Assembly: GCF_900102165.1 (NCBI RefSeq)
Contig: NZ_FNBD01000002.1
Location: forward strand, 466,807 to 530,806
Direction of reading: 5' to 3'
Length of the DNA: 64,000 nt
Source: Cellulophaga baltica
GTDB lineage: Bacteria > Bacteroidota > Bacteroidia > Flavobacteriales > Flavobacteriaceae
Position 1 is the stretch's first letter; every line of letters begins with the position of its first letter. Below the pieces are notes generated by a model, which saw nothing but the letters and a program-made list of their open reading frames with translations, searched no databases and had not been told where the DNA came from. A program made the translations under genes and the position numbers. Shown piece by piece: positions 19,100 through 27,429 of the stretch.

Positions 19100-19296
19100 G
19101 ACAGAATGCAAAAATAGTTAAAATACCTTGATCATAGCATGCTTATAGCCTATGGAAATGAAGTTACCGCTACCCTATCTTTAAAATTGTTGCCATGGCT
19201 CAAGAAAGAACCAAATCAGTACCCTCTATTGCTCCTCTTTAGCATAACGCTACCTACTCTAGAAACATTTTTTATGTATGACCTATAGCATTCTTT

Positions 19297-19376
19297 GAAG
19301 AAATAGTCATCTAAGTGACAACTAAATATGAAAAACTACAGGCAACTATAGAAAATAGTTCCTATTTTTATAAACA
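19297..19376 (+). repeat. Partial copy of the cassette-flanking repeat
   Basis: This stretch aligns with 26331-26410 and 30059-30135. All share the core CAACTATAGAAAATAG...CTATTTTTAT (in this copy 19343-19371), whose AAAATAG/CTATTTT arms form a 7-bp hairpin with a 3-nt loop. The GC-rich 3' end (ATGCGTATATGCGCTTGTTAT) of the other two copies is missing here. It is 27 nt upstream of the TPR lipoprotein start. Confidence 0.6.
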
Positions 19377-19403
19377 ACAAGGCCAAAAAAAATTACACCT
19401 AGA

Positions 19404-20021
19404 ATGATGCTCCACAAACTATTGCTTTTCACCCTATTGATCATCAGCTTAAATAGTTGCAAGGACGCTAAAAATTCGCCCATTAATGCGGAACAGAATA
19501 AGTCTATTCCTGGAGACTATTTTGAAAACAATAGTGCCGGAGATTTAAACGACCAAGGAATAACCTTCAGTCAAAATGGAGATTATAAAAAAGGGAATGA
19601 ATTTTTTTTAAAAGCACTAGAATTAGAGCCTAACAACCCAACAACCTTGAGTAATTTAGGCTTAAATAGTCACCTAGAACGCGACTATGATTCTGCGGTA
19701 AAATATTACCGAGAATCCTACCAAATTTCAGATTCTACCTATCATATTGCTGCCATAAATTTAGGATTAACGTACTTCTATCGGAAAGAATTTGACCAGG
19801 GAATTAGCATCACCAACTATGTTATTGAAAACACGGATGATATAGACATCTTATCTACCGCGTATGTGCACAGAGCATTAAACTATCTTGGGAATGACCA
19901 ATGTGAAAAGGCTCAAACTGATTTAAATTATATTATTGCCAATTTTCAAGGAATTGGAAATACGGCATATCACATAAAAGATTTAACCCGAAAGTTAAAA
20001 ACCTGCGAATTGTATCAATAG
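19404..20021 (+). CDS. TPR-repeat lipoprotein
   Basis: 205 residues. Lipoprotein signal with lipobox LNSC at about residue 18. Two to three tetratricopeptide repeats follow (for example GDYKKGNEFFLKALELEPNN and the next repeat with YDSAVKYYRESYQI), a protein-interaction scaffold probably in the periplasm. Two ATGs lie next to each other at the start; the first was taken. Followed 16 nt later by a secreted protein gene. Confidence 0.75.
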   Translation: MMLHKLLLFTLLIISLNSCKDAKNSPINAEQNKSIPGDYFENNSAGDLNDQGITFSQNGDYKKGNEFFLKALELEPNNPTTLSNLGLNSHLERDYDSAVKYYRESYQISDSTYHIAAINLGLTYFYRKEFDQGISITNYVIENTDDIDILSTAYVHRALNYLGNDQCEKAQTDLNYIIANFQGIGNTAYHIKDLTRKLKTCELYQ

Positions 20022-20037
20022 CTTAAATTAAAAAACT

Positions 20038-20598
20038 ATGAAAACCACCGTATTAGCCTTCCTATTATTTTGTTGTCTTGGAGCAACCCCCAAACGCCCA
20101 GTTTGCTCTCCTGTATTTACGCCATTTAATGAATGGTTACATAGGTATGATGCCGAAAGGTTTATCATCGTTGAAGGTTATTTTCTGCCCACCACAGAAA
20201 AGGGCCATGCCTCAAAATTTGAAGTTATTCGCAGTTCCGATGCCTCCATAAAAATTAATGAAGACTATGAAGTCTATGAGTACGGACCGTTTGGAAGTAG
20301 CTGCGAAATGTATGAAATGGGGGCCAATATTGACAAAGAATTAACAGGAAAAAATAAACCTAGACTTTTAATTGCTTACAAAGGAAGAAGTATTAATGGT
20401 AAATTAGTTTGCCCTATTTTTTGGGACGCAGGCGTAAATGCTTCCGATAATAAAATTGTAACCAAAGAATATAATTACGATTCTAGCCAATATATTTTAT
20501 ATGAATGCCCCGTGTCTTTAGAGGAAGTTTGGAACCAAGTTTCAAAAGGAAGTGTGGTAACCGCTGCATGGAAAGAGCAAGCCAATACAAAACAGTAA
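20038..20598 (+). CDS. Secreted hypothetical protein
   Basis: 186 residues with an N-terminal hydrophobic signal (MKTTVLAFLLFCCLGA). The mature part contains three Cys besides the signal (CSPVF, SSCEMY, VCPIF, ECPVS positions), which could form disulfides. No recognised family. The gene begins 16 nt after the TPR lipoprotein, so the two are probably co-transcribed. Confidence 0.65.
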   Translation: MKTTVLAFLLFCCLGATPKRPVCSPVFTPFNEWLHRYDAERFIIVEGYFLPTTEKGHASKFEVIRSSDASIKINEDYEVYEYGPFGSSCEMYEMGANIDKELTGKNKPRLLIAYKGRSINGKLVCPIFWDAGVNASDNKIVTKEYNYDSSQYILYECPVSLEEVWNQVSKGSVVTAAWKEQANTKQ

Positions 20599-20872
20599 TT
20601 AACTTTTGCAGTCTAAGAGAAGGTTCTATAAAGTGGTAACAGTAGACATAGCTAGGTATCTCCTGTGCTGATTTTAAATTATGAGTTTAAAATGGCGTAA
20701 AAAGCTTTCAGAAAACCGAATGGGAACATCAAAGATTACTACGTTAAAACTTAAACAAAATATAAAGTTAGGTCTTAATTAAAATGATCTCTATATATTT
20801 ATGAACGGCTGCATATAGAATTATTAGCTATAGGTCATTCACTATGACAATAACGTCCTAAAAAGATATTCA

Positions 20873-21523
20873 TTGAAAAAATTAAGAGAACAAACTGATG
20901 CTAAAATTGCCGCAGGAAGAAAGAACAATCCTGAATTCATGAAGGGAGTTGATGCTATTATCAAGAAAGAAAAAGAGTTTCAACAAGGTAAAAATGCCAT
21001 AAAGATTGGCGAAAAGGCACCTAATTTTGAATTACCTAATCCTGAGGGAAAAACAATTTCTTTAGCTACCTTACTAGATAAAGGTCCTGTCGTTGTTACT
21101 TTTTATCGAGGTAGTTGGTGTCCGTATTGCAATGTACAACTTAGGGCTATGCAAGCCAGATTAGATGAGATACATGCACTGGGAGCCACATTAGTTGCCA
21201 TTAGTCCAGAAGTGCCAGATGAGTCCATGTCTGCGAATGAAATTAATTCACTAGGGTTTAGTGTGCTAACAGACCAAGATGCAACCGTGGCCTTACACTA
21301 TGGTGTTGCTTGGGAAGTTCCCGCTTTTTTAATAGACCATATGGAAGTAGATCGTAAGCTGGACTTGAAAAAAATAAACAATGGTAATGGAAGTATACTA
21401 CCCATACCCGCCACCTTTGTCGTAGGAACCGATGGACTAGTGCAATGGAGTTATGTTGATGTGGATTATAGAACACGTGCTGAACCCGAGGAAATTCTTG
21501 AAGCCTTAAAAAAACTGTCTTAA
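20873..21523 (+). CDS. Peroxiredoxin-like AhpC/TSA family protein
   Basis: 216 residues starting at TTG; family members begin with the same LREQTDAKIAAGR-type helix, so this start is preferred over the internal ATG at residue 24. A thioredoxin fold contains GSWCPYCN with the CPxC peroxidatic/resolving pair. Such proteins reduce peroxides at the expense of thiols in the cytoplasm. No signal peptide. Followed by REP-like repeats. Confidence 0.85.
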   Translation: MKKLREQTDAKIAAGRKNNPEFMKGVDAIIKKEKEFQQGKNAIKIGEKAPNFELPNPEGKTISLATLLDKGPVVVTFYRGSWCPYCNVQLRAMQARLDEIHALGATLVAISPEVPDESMSANEINSLGFSVLTDQDATVALHYGVAWEVPAFLIDHMEVDRKLDLKKINNGNGSILPIPATFVVGTDGLVQWSYVDVDYRTRAEPEEILEALKKLS

Positions 21524-21554
21524 GTGCTGTTATCCCTCTTGTAAGTACTTCCAA

Positions 21555-21685
21555 TGTCAGTTCAAGTGGCGTGTGTGCAGTGCAACGAAACAAACGTTGT
21601 ATCGAGAACTTTTAGGAACACTGAAAACTTCTCGATACTAATTATTCTTCCGCTAAGGCTCCAAAATAATTCACTCGAAGTGACA
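21555..21685. repeat. REP-like palindromic repeat, copy 1 (full length)
   Basis: About 131 bp with terminal inverted repeats TGTCAGTTCAAGTG... and ...CACTCGAAGTGACA and an inner pair GTATCGAGAA / TTCTCGATAC, so the element can fold into a nested hairpin. Full-length relatives are at 24167-24297 and, with a degraded left end, 39805-39931. It codes for nothing convincing. Confidence 0.85.
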
Positions 21686-21708
21686 AGCATTCTTGAAAGT
21701 ACCCCCGG

Positions 21709-21768
21709 TGTCAGTTCGAGTGGCGTTTGTGCAGTGCAACGAAACAAGCGGTGGATCGAGAACTTTCT
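21709..21768. repeat. REP-like palindromic repeat, copy 2 (5' part only)
   Basis: Begins TGTCAGTTCGAGTGGCG and runs through the GGATCGAGAACTTTC part, then loses similarity. The right half is missing. Head-to-tail with copy 1, 23 bp apart. Confidence 0.8.
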
Positions 21769-21780
21769 GAATAATATATG

Positions 21781-21805
21781 AGAACCCGTTTTTAAAATTT
21801 AAAAA
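21781..21805 (+). promoter_or_regulatory. Leader duplicated before two consecutive genes
   Basis: The 25 nt before the S41 gene, AGAACCCGTT then TTTAAAATTTAAAAA, recur before the next gene at 23251-23275 with two changes. The A-rich end acts as the translation-initiation region typical of Bacteroidota. Confidence 0.5.
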
Positions 21806-23233
21806 ATGAAAATTCTTCTTTGCATATTTATCACGCTGTTTCAATTGCACTTAGCTTTCTCGCAAAGAGACACAACCAATTCAATTAACGGAATCTGGGA
21901 AATGAACGGCTATGGAAGAATCATTGAAATTTCCGATCTTGAAGTTAGCGCCTATGACATCTCTAAAATTTCGTGTCTTGTTAATTCAAAATTAAGTAGA
22001 GCTGATATTAACCAATTAGGACAATTTAATCTAACGCACAAAGACTCCTTACATCTAAAACTTGGTATCACCCATTACTATTTGCATAGAATTAAAAAGT
22101 TACCACCAGGACAAATCATAACTGACTCTATTCAATCAAAAAATCTAAAACTAAATTTTGATGTTTTCTGGCATACTTTAAATGAGAACTATTCTTTTTT
22201 TAAAGAGAGAAAAATGAACTGGAAGCATATTTACACGGAATACAGCAACCGAGTAGATACGCTCACAAACGAGCAAGACCTTTATGACGTCTTCCTAGAA
22301 ATAACAGGGAAATTAAATGATGAACATACTACTGTAATCCCAAACGATGCTATTAGAAAAGCACATGAAGAACTAATGGATATACAGGAGGAGAATGATG
22401 GCATACCTCATATTTCCATATCAGAATTAAGTGAGACTATAGTACACAAATATGTAGAAAATCCCATTAAATATGGCAAAAGCTTAAGCGGTAATGGCTT
22501 ACTAAATTATGGTGTTACCGCAAATAACGTAGGCTATATTCAAGTGAATAATATGATATTCTTCGCAGATTACAAACTACCAGATACTTTGACGGACTAT
22601 GACTTTTTATTTGCATATTTAGATGCCTCAAATAAAAACCCAAGCTATCAAGAAGATGAAGTTAAGGGAATCAAATATCAAATGGATTCCATTATGGATC
22701 GATTTAAAAATACAGATGCAATTATCTTAGATTTACGTTTTAATACCGGCGGATATGATGTAGTCTCGCTAGAAATTTTGAACTATTTTATAGACACTAA
22801 GAAAAAAGTATTCAGTAAAAAAGCAAAAACTATTGACGGTTTTACAAGCGCTCAATCTCATTATATCATACCCACAAGAAAAGCATATAAGAAACCTGTA
22901 TTTTTTCTAACAAGCCCCCAAACTTCTAGTGCTCCAGAATCTTTAGTTATTGCAGCCATGCCCTATGAAAATATCAAAGTTATAGGCTCAAGGACCATGG
23001 GAATCACATCAGATGTATTAGAAAAAAAATTACCGAATGGATGGGACTTATTCTTGTCTAATGAAATTCTAGTAAACTATAAAGGCGATTGTTTTGAAGG
23101 GGTTGGTGTTCCTCCAGATATAAAAATTGATTATGCTAGAGATGAAGATCAATTTATTCAAGAGCTATCCAATCAATTAAAAAATGGAGATAAGGCCATT
23201 GAAAAAGCATTTGCATTGCTTAAAAATGAATAG
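21806..23233 (+). CDS. S41 family peptidase (C-terminal processing type), secreted
   Basis: 475 residues with signal peptide (MKILLCIFITLFQLHLAFSQ). The tail-specific protease core is at about 125-450: the ILDLRFNTGGYD strand-loop and the nucleophile region TSPQTSSAPESL. A paralogue with the same architecture is encoded at 36654-38012. These proteases act in the periplasm or on the cell surface; the substrate is unknown. The preceding leader is duplicated before the next gene. Confidence 0.87.
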   Translation: MKILLCIFITLFQLHLAFSQRDTTNSINGIWEMNGYGRIIEISDLEVSAYDISKISCLVNSKLSRADINQLGQFNLTHKDSLHLKLGITHYYLHRIKKLPPGQIITDSIQSKNLKLNFDVFWHTLNENYSFFKERKMNWKHIYTEYSNRVDTLTNEQDLYDVFLEITGKLNDEHTTVIPNDAIRKAHEELMDIQEENDGIPHISISELSETIVHKYVENPIKYGKSLSGNGLLNYGVTANNVGYIQVNNMIFFADYKLPDTLTDYDFLFAYLDASNKNPSYQEDEVKGIKYQMDSIMDRFKNTDAIILDLRFNTGGYDVVSLEILNYFIDTKKKVFSKKAKTIDGFTSAQSHYIIPTRKAYKKPVFFLTSPQTSSAPESLVIAAMPYENIKVIGSRTMGITSDVLEKKLPNGWDLFLSNEILVNYKGDCFEGVGVPPDIKIDYARDEDQFIQELSNQLKNGDKAIEKAFALLKNE

Positions 23234-23250
23234 AAGAGCCACCATGAATA

Positions 23251-23275
23251 AGAACCCGTTATTAAAATATAAAAA
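23251..23275 (+). promoter_or_regulatory. Second copy of the duplicated leader
   Basis: AGAACCCGTT then ATTAAAATATAAAAA directly before the ATG; 23 of 25 bases match the leader of the preceding gene (21781-21805). Confidence 0.5.
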
Positions 23276-24100
23276 ATGAAATCACTTTTTTACCTGCTAC
23301 TCCTAACTCAGTTATTAAGTGCACCATTAGTTGCCCAAGAAATTGTAATGCAGGGAATGATACTCGATGTACAAAACCAGGAACCTATAGCCTATGCCAA
23401 TATCGGAATCTTGAATAAAAACCAAGGAACCATTACCAACACAAAAGGTAAATTTTCCTTAACAGTCGCAAAACAGTTTAAGAATGATAGCATTACCATA
23501 AACCATATAAATTACCATCCTATAAAAATCTTAGCAACAAACTTCTCTGATCAAAAAATTCTTTTGGAGCCTAAAACTACTGAACTCCATGAGGTAATTG
23601 TTTCCAAAGGAAAAATAAAGAATAAAAAAATAGGCGTTAAATCTTACGGCAAACTTTTATCCATGCGTGTTGCATCAAGAGACAACGATATAATAGAGGT
23701 TGCCCAACTCATCAATATTCCGGACAAGGAAGTTAAAGTGAAAGCAGTTAATTTTAAGGTCTTTAAATCATCAGAAGTGACCGATGTTATAGTAAGAATA
23801 AATTTCTATACGAATAGGGACAATAAGCCTAGTGAAAAAATAATATTAAAAAGCATAGTGCACGAATTACCTACAGATAGGGAATCGGGTTGGATCCGAA
23901 TTGATTTAAATAAAGACGCTATTTATATCGAACAAGACTTTTTTATCGGAATTGAATTTATACCTAATTTCGAAACTCCAACAATAGTAGATCTAGGTGC
24001 TATTTTAACAAAAGGCAAAGGATATCGAAGAGAAAGCAGCTTAGGTACCTGGGAAAAACTAAATGGAGCTGCCTCGATCAATGTTGATGTACAGTATTGA
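23276..24100 (+). CDS. CarboxypepD_reg-like surface protein
   Basis: 274 residues. Signal peptide ending near LVAQ, then a carboxypeptidase-regulatory-like beta-sandwich (about 24-100: VMQGMILDVQNQEPIAYANI, GTITNTKGKFSL), the domain found at the N-terminus of TonB-dependent receptors. The remaining region (about 110-274) is beta-rich and unassigned, and no TonB barrel follows, so this is a stand-alone envelope protein. It begins 42 nt after the S41 stop. Confidence 0.8.
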   Translation: MKSLFYLLLLTQLLSAPLVAQEIVMQGMILDVQNQEPIAYANIGILNKNQGTITNTKGKFSLTVAKQFKNDSITINHINYHPIKILATNFSDQKILLEPKTTELHEVIVSKGKIKNKKIGVKSYGKLLSMRVASRDNDIIEVAQLINIPDKEVKVKAVNFKVFKSSEVTDVIVRINFYTNRDNKPSEKIILKSIVHELPTDRESGWIRIDLNKDAIYIEQDFFIGIEFIPNFETPTIVDLGAILTKGKGYRRESSLGTWEKLNGAASINVDVQY

Positions 24101-24166
24101 AAATACGATACTAACATCTATCAAAAAAACAATATAGCACAGGTGCATCAATACGAGTAGCCCTGC

Positions 24167-24297
24167 TGTCAGTTCGAGTGGCGATTGAGAAGTGCAACGG
24201 AACAAACGTTGTATCGAGAACCTTTAGGAACACAGAAAGCTTCTCGATACTAATTATTCTTCCACTAACGCTACAAAATAATTCACTCGAAGTGACA
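24167..24297. repeat. REP-like palindromic repeat, copy 3 (full length)
   Basis: 131 bp with TGTCAGTTCGAGTGGCG at one end, CACTCGAAGTGACA at the other, and internal GTATCGAGAACC / TTCTCGATAC. Very close to copies 1 and 4. This and the next copy fill the 317-bp gap between two convergent genes; nothing else is seen in it. Confidence 0.88.
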
Positions 24298-24321
24298 TTT
24301 CTCCTATAAAAGCCACTCCTA

Positions 24322-24408
24322 TGTCAGTTCGAGTGGCGATTGTGCAGTGCAACGGAACAAGCGTTGTATCGAGAACCTTTAGGAACACAGAAAGCTTCTC
24401 GATACTAA
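24322..24408. repeat. REP-like palindromic repeat, copy 4 (right end missing)
   Basis: Starts TGTCAGTTCGAGTGGCGATT and is nearly identical to copy 3 through CTTCTCGATACTAA, then stops; the outer right arm is absent. Head-to-tail with copy 3, ending 10 bp before the DUF3137 stop. Confidence 0.85.
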
Positions 24409-24417
24409 CAAGCTAGA

Positions 24418-25599
24418 CTACACCTTGGACCAGATTTTCGTATTTAAATTTAATTCGCTAATTAAATCGGCTATAATATTCAAGTCCTTCTGAATTTCTT
24501 CTAAAGTATTGACCTTTACCTTATCTTTTTCTACCGTAATATTTTCAAATAAATCATTGCTCATAGGCATGATTAAAAATAGCTTCCCATCCTTTAAAGT
24601 CAAAGATAATTTTTCTCCTAATTTTTGATTTAACTGCACAATAGCATCAATAATTTTTGGACTTAAAATGTAGTATGCCATCTGCTCATCAGTAGCGGTA
24701 ATTGTATATTTTTTAGTAACAATACTATTTTCCACTCTAATGGTTTTTAGATCATTGCCGCCAAACATTTTCTTATTAAACTTTTTCTTGGTTCTAATGT
24801 TTACTTGACCCTCAAAGTGTTTATGAAAATCTGCATACAAGAAAAACCCTCTGAAGTTGGTACTTATACCATATAAAAATGCTTTTTCATTCACCTTAGT
24901 TTTATCAACCTCGTTATTTTTTGATGTACTCCTACTCCCCGAACTTTCGAATAAAGAGTCTCCCCCACTATCGCTTTCTAAAAAAGGGATATCTATATCG
25001 GGAAGAAAGGCAAATGGCAATGCAATAACAATAAAAAGTAAAGCCCACCCCGTGATGGTCATACCCTCCGTCTTATAATAAAGCTCACAAAATTCAAAAT
25101 CAACATCATTTATTTTTCCAGAAAAATGATCATCTCCAAAAAACCCCCGATTCTTCAAATTGCCCAAAAAAGAGGGCGAAAAAAAATCTGATGCTAAGAT
25201 GTGTTTCTCATCTATCATTCCATCAAACCTATAATTCAAGTTATCATATTTAGAAGAAATAATTTTTGGTAATATGTCTAACTTAAATTCCCTACGTAGC
25301 ACGGTTGTATTCTTGTAGTTCTGATTAGATTTTAAATACGACTTAAACAAGATTGTTGCTAAAATTGCACTCACAAAGAAATAGTAAAAAGAAAATTCTG
25401 TAACTCCCCATAAAAAATGACTGTCGACCGTGAAAATCAAAAATAGCACATACAACACAAAAAATATTGGACATATGATGAATGTAAATAGTGAAGAAAT
25501 TACTAAAAATGACGGTAAAATTAGACGCAGCCGCGAAGGAGGTGAAATTTGACCTGCTAAGACTTTTACTTTGTTAAAATGTTCTGTAAACTGATTCAT
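24418..25599 (-). CDS. DUF3137 domain membrane protein
   Basis: 393 residues. Two N-terminal transmembrane helices (about 28-52 and 64-86) and a third near 180-197, with the DUF3137 region around 120-350 (SGKINDVDFEFCELYYKT; LSPKIIDAIVQLNQKLGEKL). DUF3137 genes usually follow lemA, as here (4 nt after it), and form a membrane pair of unknown function. Confidence 0.85.
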   Translation of the reverse strand: MNQFTEHFNKVKVLAGQISPPSRLRLILPSFLVISSLFTFIICPIFFVLYVLFLIFTVDSHFLWGVTEFSFYYFFVSAILATILFKSYLKSNQNYKNTTVLRREFKLDILPKIISSKYDNLNYRFDGMIDEKHILASDFFSPSFLGNLKNRGFFGDDHFSGKINDVDFEFCELYYKTEGMTITGWALLFIVIALPFAFLPDIDIPFLESDSGGDSLFESSGSRSTSKNNEVDKTKVNEKAFLYGISTNFRGFFLYADFHKHFEGQVNIRTKKKFNKKMFGGNDLKTIRVENSIVTKKYTITATDEQMAYYILSPKIIDAIVQLNQKLGEKLSLTLKDGKLFLIMPMSNDLFENITVEKDKVKVNTLEEIQKDLNIIADLISELNLNTKIWSKV

Positions 25600-25603
25600 A
25601 AAG

Positions 25604-26179
25604 CTACAATAAACTATTCATATCTGGGTTCTCTCGTTGCTCCTCTTTCGTTATAATATTTAAATAAACTTCTTCTTTAAAACCAAAAAGCGAGGCTATA
25701 ATATTACTTGGAAAAGTAGAAACAGCATCATTATAGGTAAGGACAGAATTATTGTAAGCGCGTTGCGATGCAGAAATTTGTTCCGCAAATTCATTGATAG
25801 AACGCTGCAAATGAATAATAGATTCGTTAGATTTTAATTCTGGATAGTTTTCAAAACTAATAGATAGGTTTCCTAATAATTTTGATAAGTCACTTTCTAA
25901 AGCAACTTTCTCGGAACCTTTTGCAGCACTATAACCACTTCGTAATTGTGCAATTTTTGTGTGCACAGAACTTTCATGCGCCATAAATTTTTTAGCCGTT
26001 GCCGCAATATTGGGCAAAGCCTCAAAGCGTTTTTTTAGTTGCACATCTATATTCTGCTTAGAAAATTGAATATGATTTTTATGCTTAACTATTCTATTAT
26101 AGATCCAAATCATGCTATACTTTTTTATATCCATTATGTAACGATAGAAATATAATAATATTTCTAAGATTATGATCAT
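25604..26179 (-). CDS. lemA: LemA family protein
   Basis: 191 residues. An N-terminal hydrophobic anchor is followed by the LemA helical domain: YNRIV, then NIDVQLKKRFEALPNIAATA, and SISFENYPELKS. The start at 26179 puts the YNR motif about 26 residues in, as in other LemA proteins; an ATG at 26134 would lose most of the anchor. LemA proteins are membrane proteins of unclear function. It heads a two-gene operon with DUF3137. Confidence 0.9.
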   Translation of the reverse strand: MIIILEILLYFYRYIMDIKKYSMIWIYNRIVKHKNHIQFSKQNIDVQLKKRFEALPNIAATAKKFMAHESSVHTKIAQLRSGYSAAKGSEKVALESDLSKLLGNLSISFENYPELKSNESIIHLQRSINEFAEQISASQRAYNNSVLTYNDAVSTFPSNIIASLFGFKEEVYLNIITKEEQRENPDMNSLL

Positions 26180-26330
26180 AACCTACATACACAAAACTTT
26201 AATTCATGTTCATTCTATTTTAATTGGGTATTTAATGTACACTAAAACGGAGCTATTAAACTTCTTCTTCTTTTTTTTATAAAAAAAGACATTAAAAACC
26301 TACCATTCACCGATTATATGAAACACTTTA

Positions 26331-26465
26331 TAGAATAATCACTAAATAGTGACCTCTAGTGTGGAAAACCGCAGACAACTATAGAAAATAGCAGCTATTT
26401 TTATAATCAGTATTTCTCCCCCCACAAATAAAATTATATGGAACATGCGTATATGCGCTTGTTAT
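26331..26465 (+). repeat. Direct repeat copy 1, left flank of the Hachiman unit
   Basis: 135 bp that recur at 30059-30192 with only scattered changes, including the identical 3' end GGAACATGCGTATATGCGCT followed by TGTTAT. An inner hairpin has arms AAAATAG/CTATTTT. The ends, a CAAC-like start and GTTAT end, resemble attC sites, but no integrase is present to test this. The rest of the 329-bp gap (26180-26330) is AT-rich sequence without recognised features. hamA begins 44 nt after the repeat. Confidence 0.8.
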
Positions 26466-26508
26466 GCCTCACCTAAAAACAAACCGTGTAGCCACGTAAA
26501 TAAAGAAA

Positions 26509-27426
26509 ATGGATTTTGAAATACTTATAAATAATACTTTCACAGATATTAATACTGACGCTACTTTAAATCCAGTTGCAAATAAGAGTGTGATAAGTAT
26601 GATTAATAATTTTGAAGCAACAGAATGGAGGTACAATCATTTTCAAAATTTCATTTGGGACAATATTGCTGAAACCTCATTATCACACAGAGAAAGAGAA
26701 AGCCTTGTTAATCATCACCATTCATTATTGACCTATGCAGCAAAAAACTTAAGACTTTCTGACAAATCAGGTGACATTAGTAAAGGAAGTGAAATTGCGG
26801 AAATTGTTCTATATGCTATAATGAAGCATCATTTCAATGCATTACCCGTTGTCCCAAAAATATTTTACAAGCAAAATGCACAAGACAATGCTAAAGGAGC
26901 TGATAGTGTTCATATAATTATCGAAAACGATACAGATTTTTCTATATGGTTTGGAGAAGCGAAATTTTATAACAGCATTGAGGATGCAAGAATTCCTGAA
27001 ATAATTACATCTGTAGCAAATTCATTATTAACTGAGAAACTCAAAAAAGAAAATAGTATTGTTACAAATCTACCAGATATTGATTCCTTAATTGGTGATG
27101 AGACATTAAGAAATTCGATTAAATCAGCACTATCACCAAGAGAATCTATCGATTTGATAAAACCCAAATTACATATTCCAATATTACTATTACACGAATG
27201 TGAAATAACACAAAAACAAAGTGCAATTTCTGATGAATATAAAAATGAATTGATTGATTACCATAAAAACAGAGCTGAATCATTTTTCAAAAAGCAATTG
27301 AATAAAATTGGAGGTATACCACACTATTCGCAAATCAAGTTTCATTTGATTTTATTTCCTGTTCCACTCAAAAAAACCATTGTAGATAAGTTTGTTTCAA
27401 TGGCTGACTTTTATAAAAATTCTTAA
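26509..27426 (+). CDS. hamA: Hachiman system nuclease HamA (DUF1837)
   Basis: 305 residues with the DUF1837/HamA layout: a helical N-terminus, the helix SEIAEIVLYAIMKHHF, then the nuclease core KGADSVHI...WFGEAKFY, in which Asp132, Glu150 and Lys152 form a PD-(D/E)xK-type site. In Hachiman anti-phage defence, HamA is a DNA nuclease held inactive by the helicase HamB and released on infection, degrading DNA. The partner gene starts 3 nt after the stop. No phage genes are nearby; the unit is bounded by direct repeats. Confidence 0.85.
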   Translation: MDFEILINNTFTDINTDATLNPVANKSVISMINNFEATEWRYNHFQNFIWDNIAETSLSHRERESLVNHHHSLLTYAAKNLRLSDKSGDISKGSEIAEIVLYAIMKHHFNALPVVPKIFYKQNAQDNAKGADSVHIIIENDTDFSIWFGEAKFYNSIEDARIPEIITSVANSLLTEKLKKENSIVTNLPDIDSLIGDETLRNSIKSALSPRESIDLIKPKLHIPILLLHECEITQKQSAISDEYKNELIDYHKNRAESFFKKQLNKIGGIPHYSQIKFHLILFPVPLKKTIVDKFVSMADFYKNS

Positions 27427-27429
27427 GCA

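Noticed and set aside
21554..21781. ORFs on both strands over the REP-like repeats
   Set aside because: They arise from the palindromic repeat sequence; the reading frames carry no protein-like signal and the same DNA recurs elsewhere.
24101..24417. CRISPR-like array
   Set aside because: The repeats are about 130 bp with nested palindromes and lie only twice in tandem; no spacers of constant length and no cas genes.
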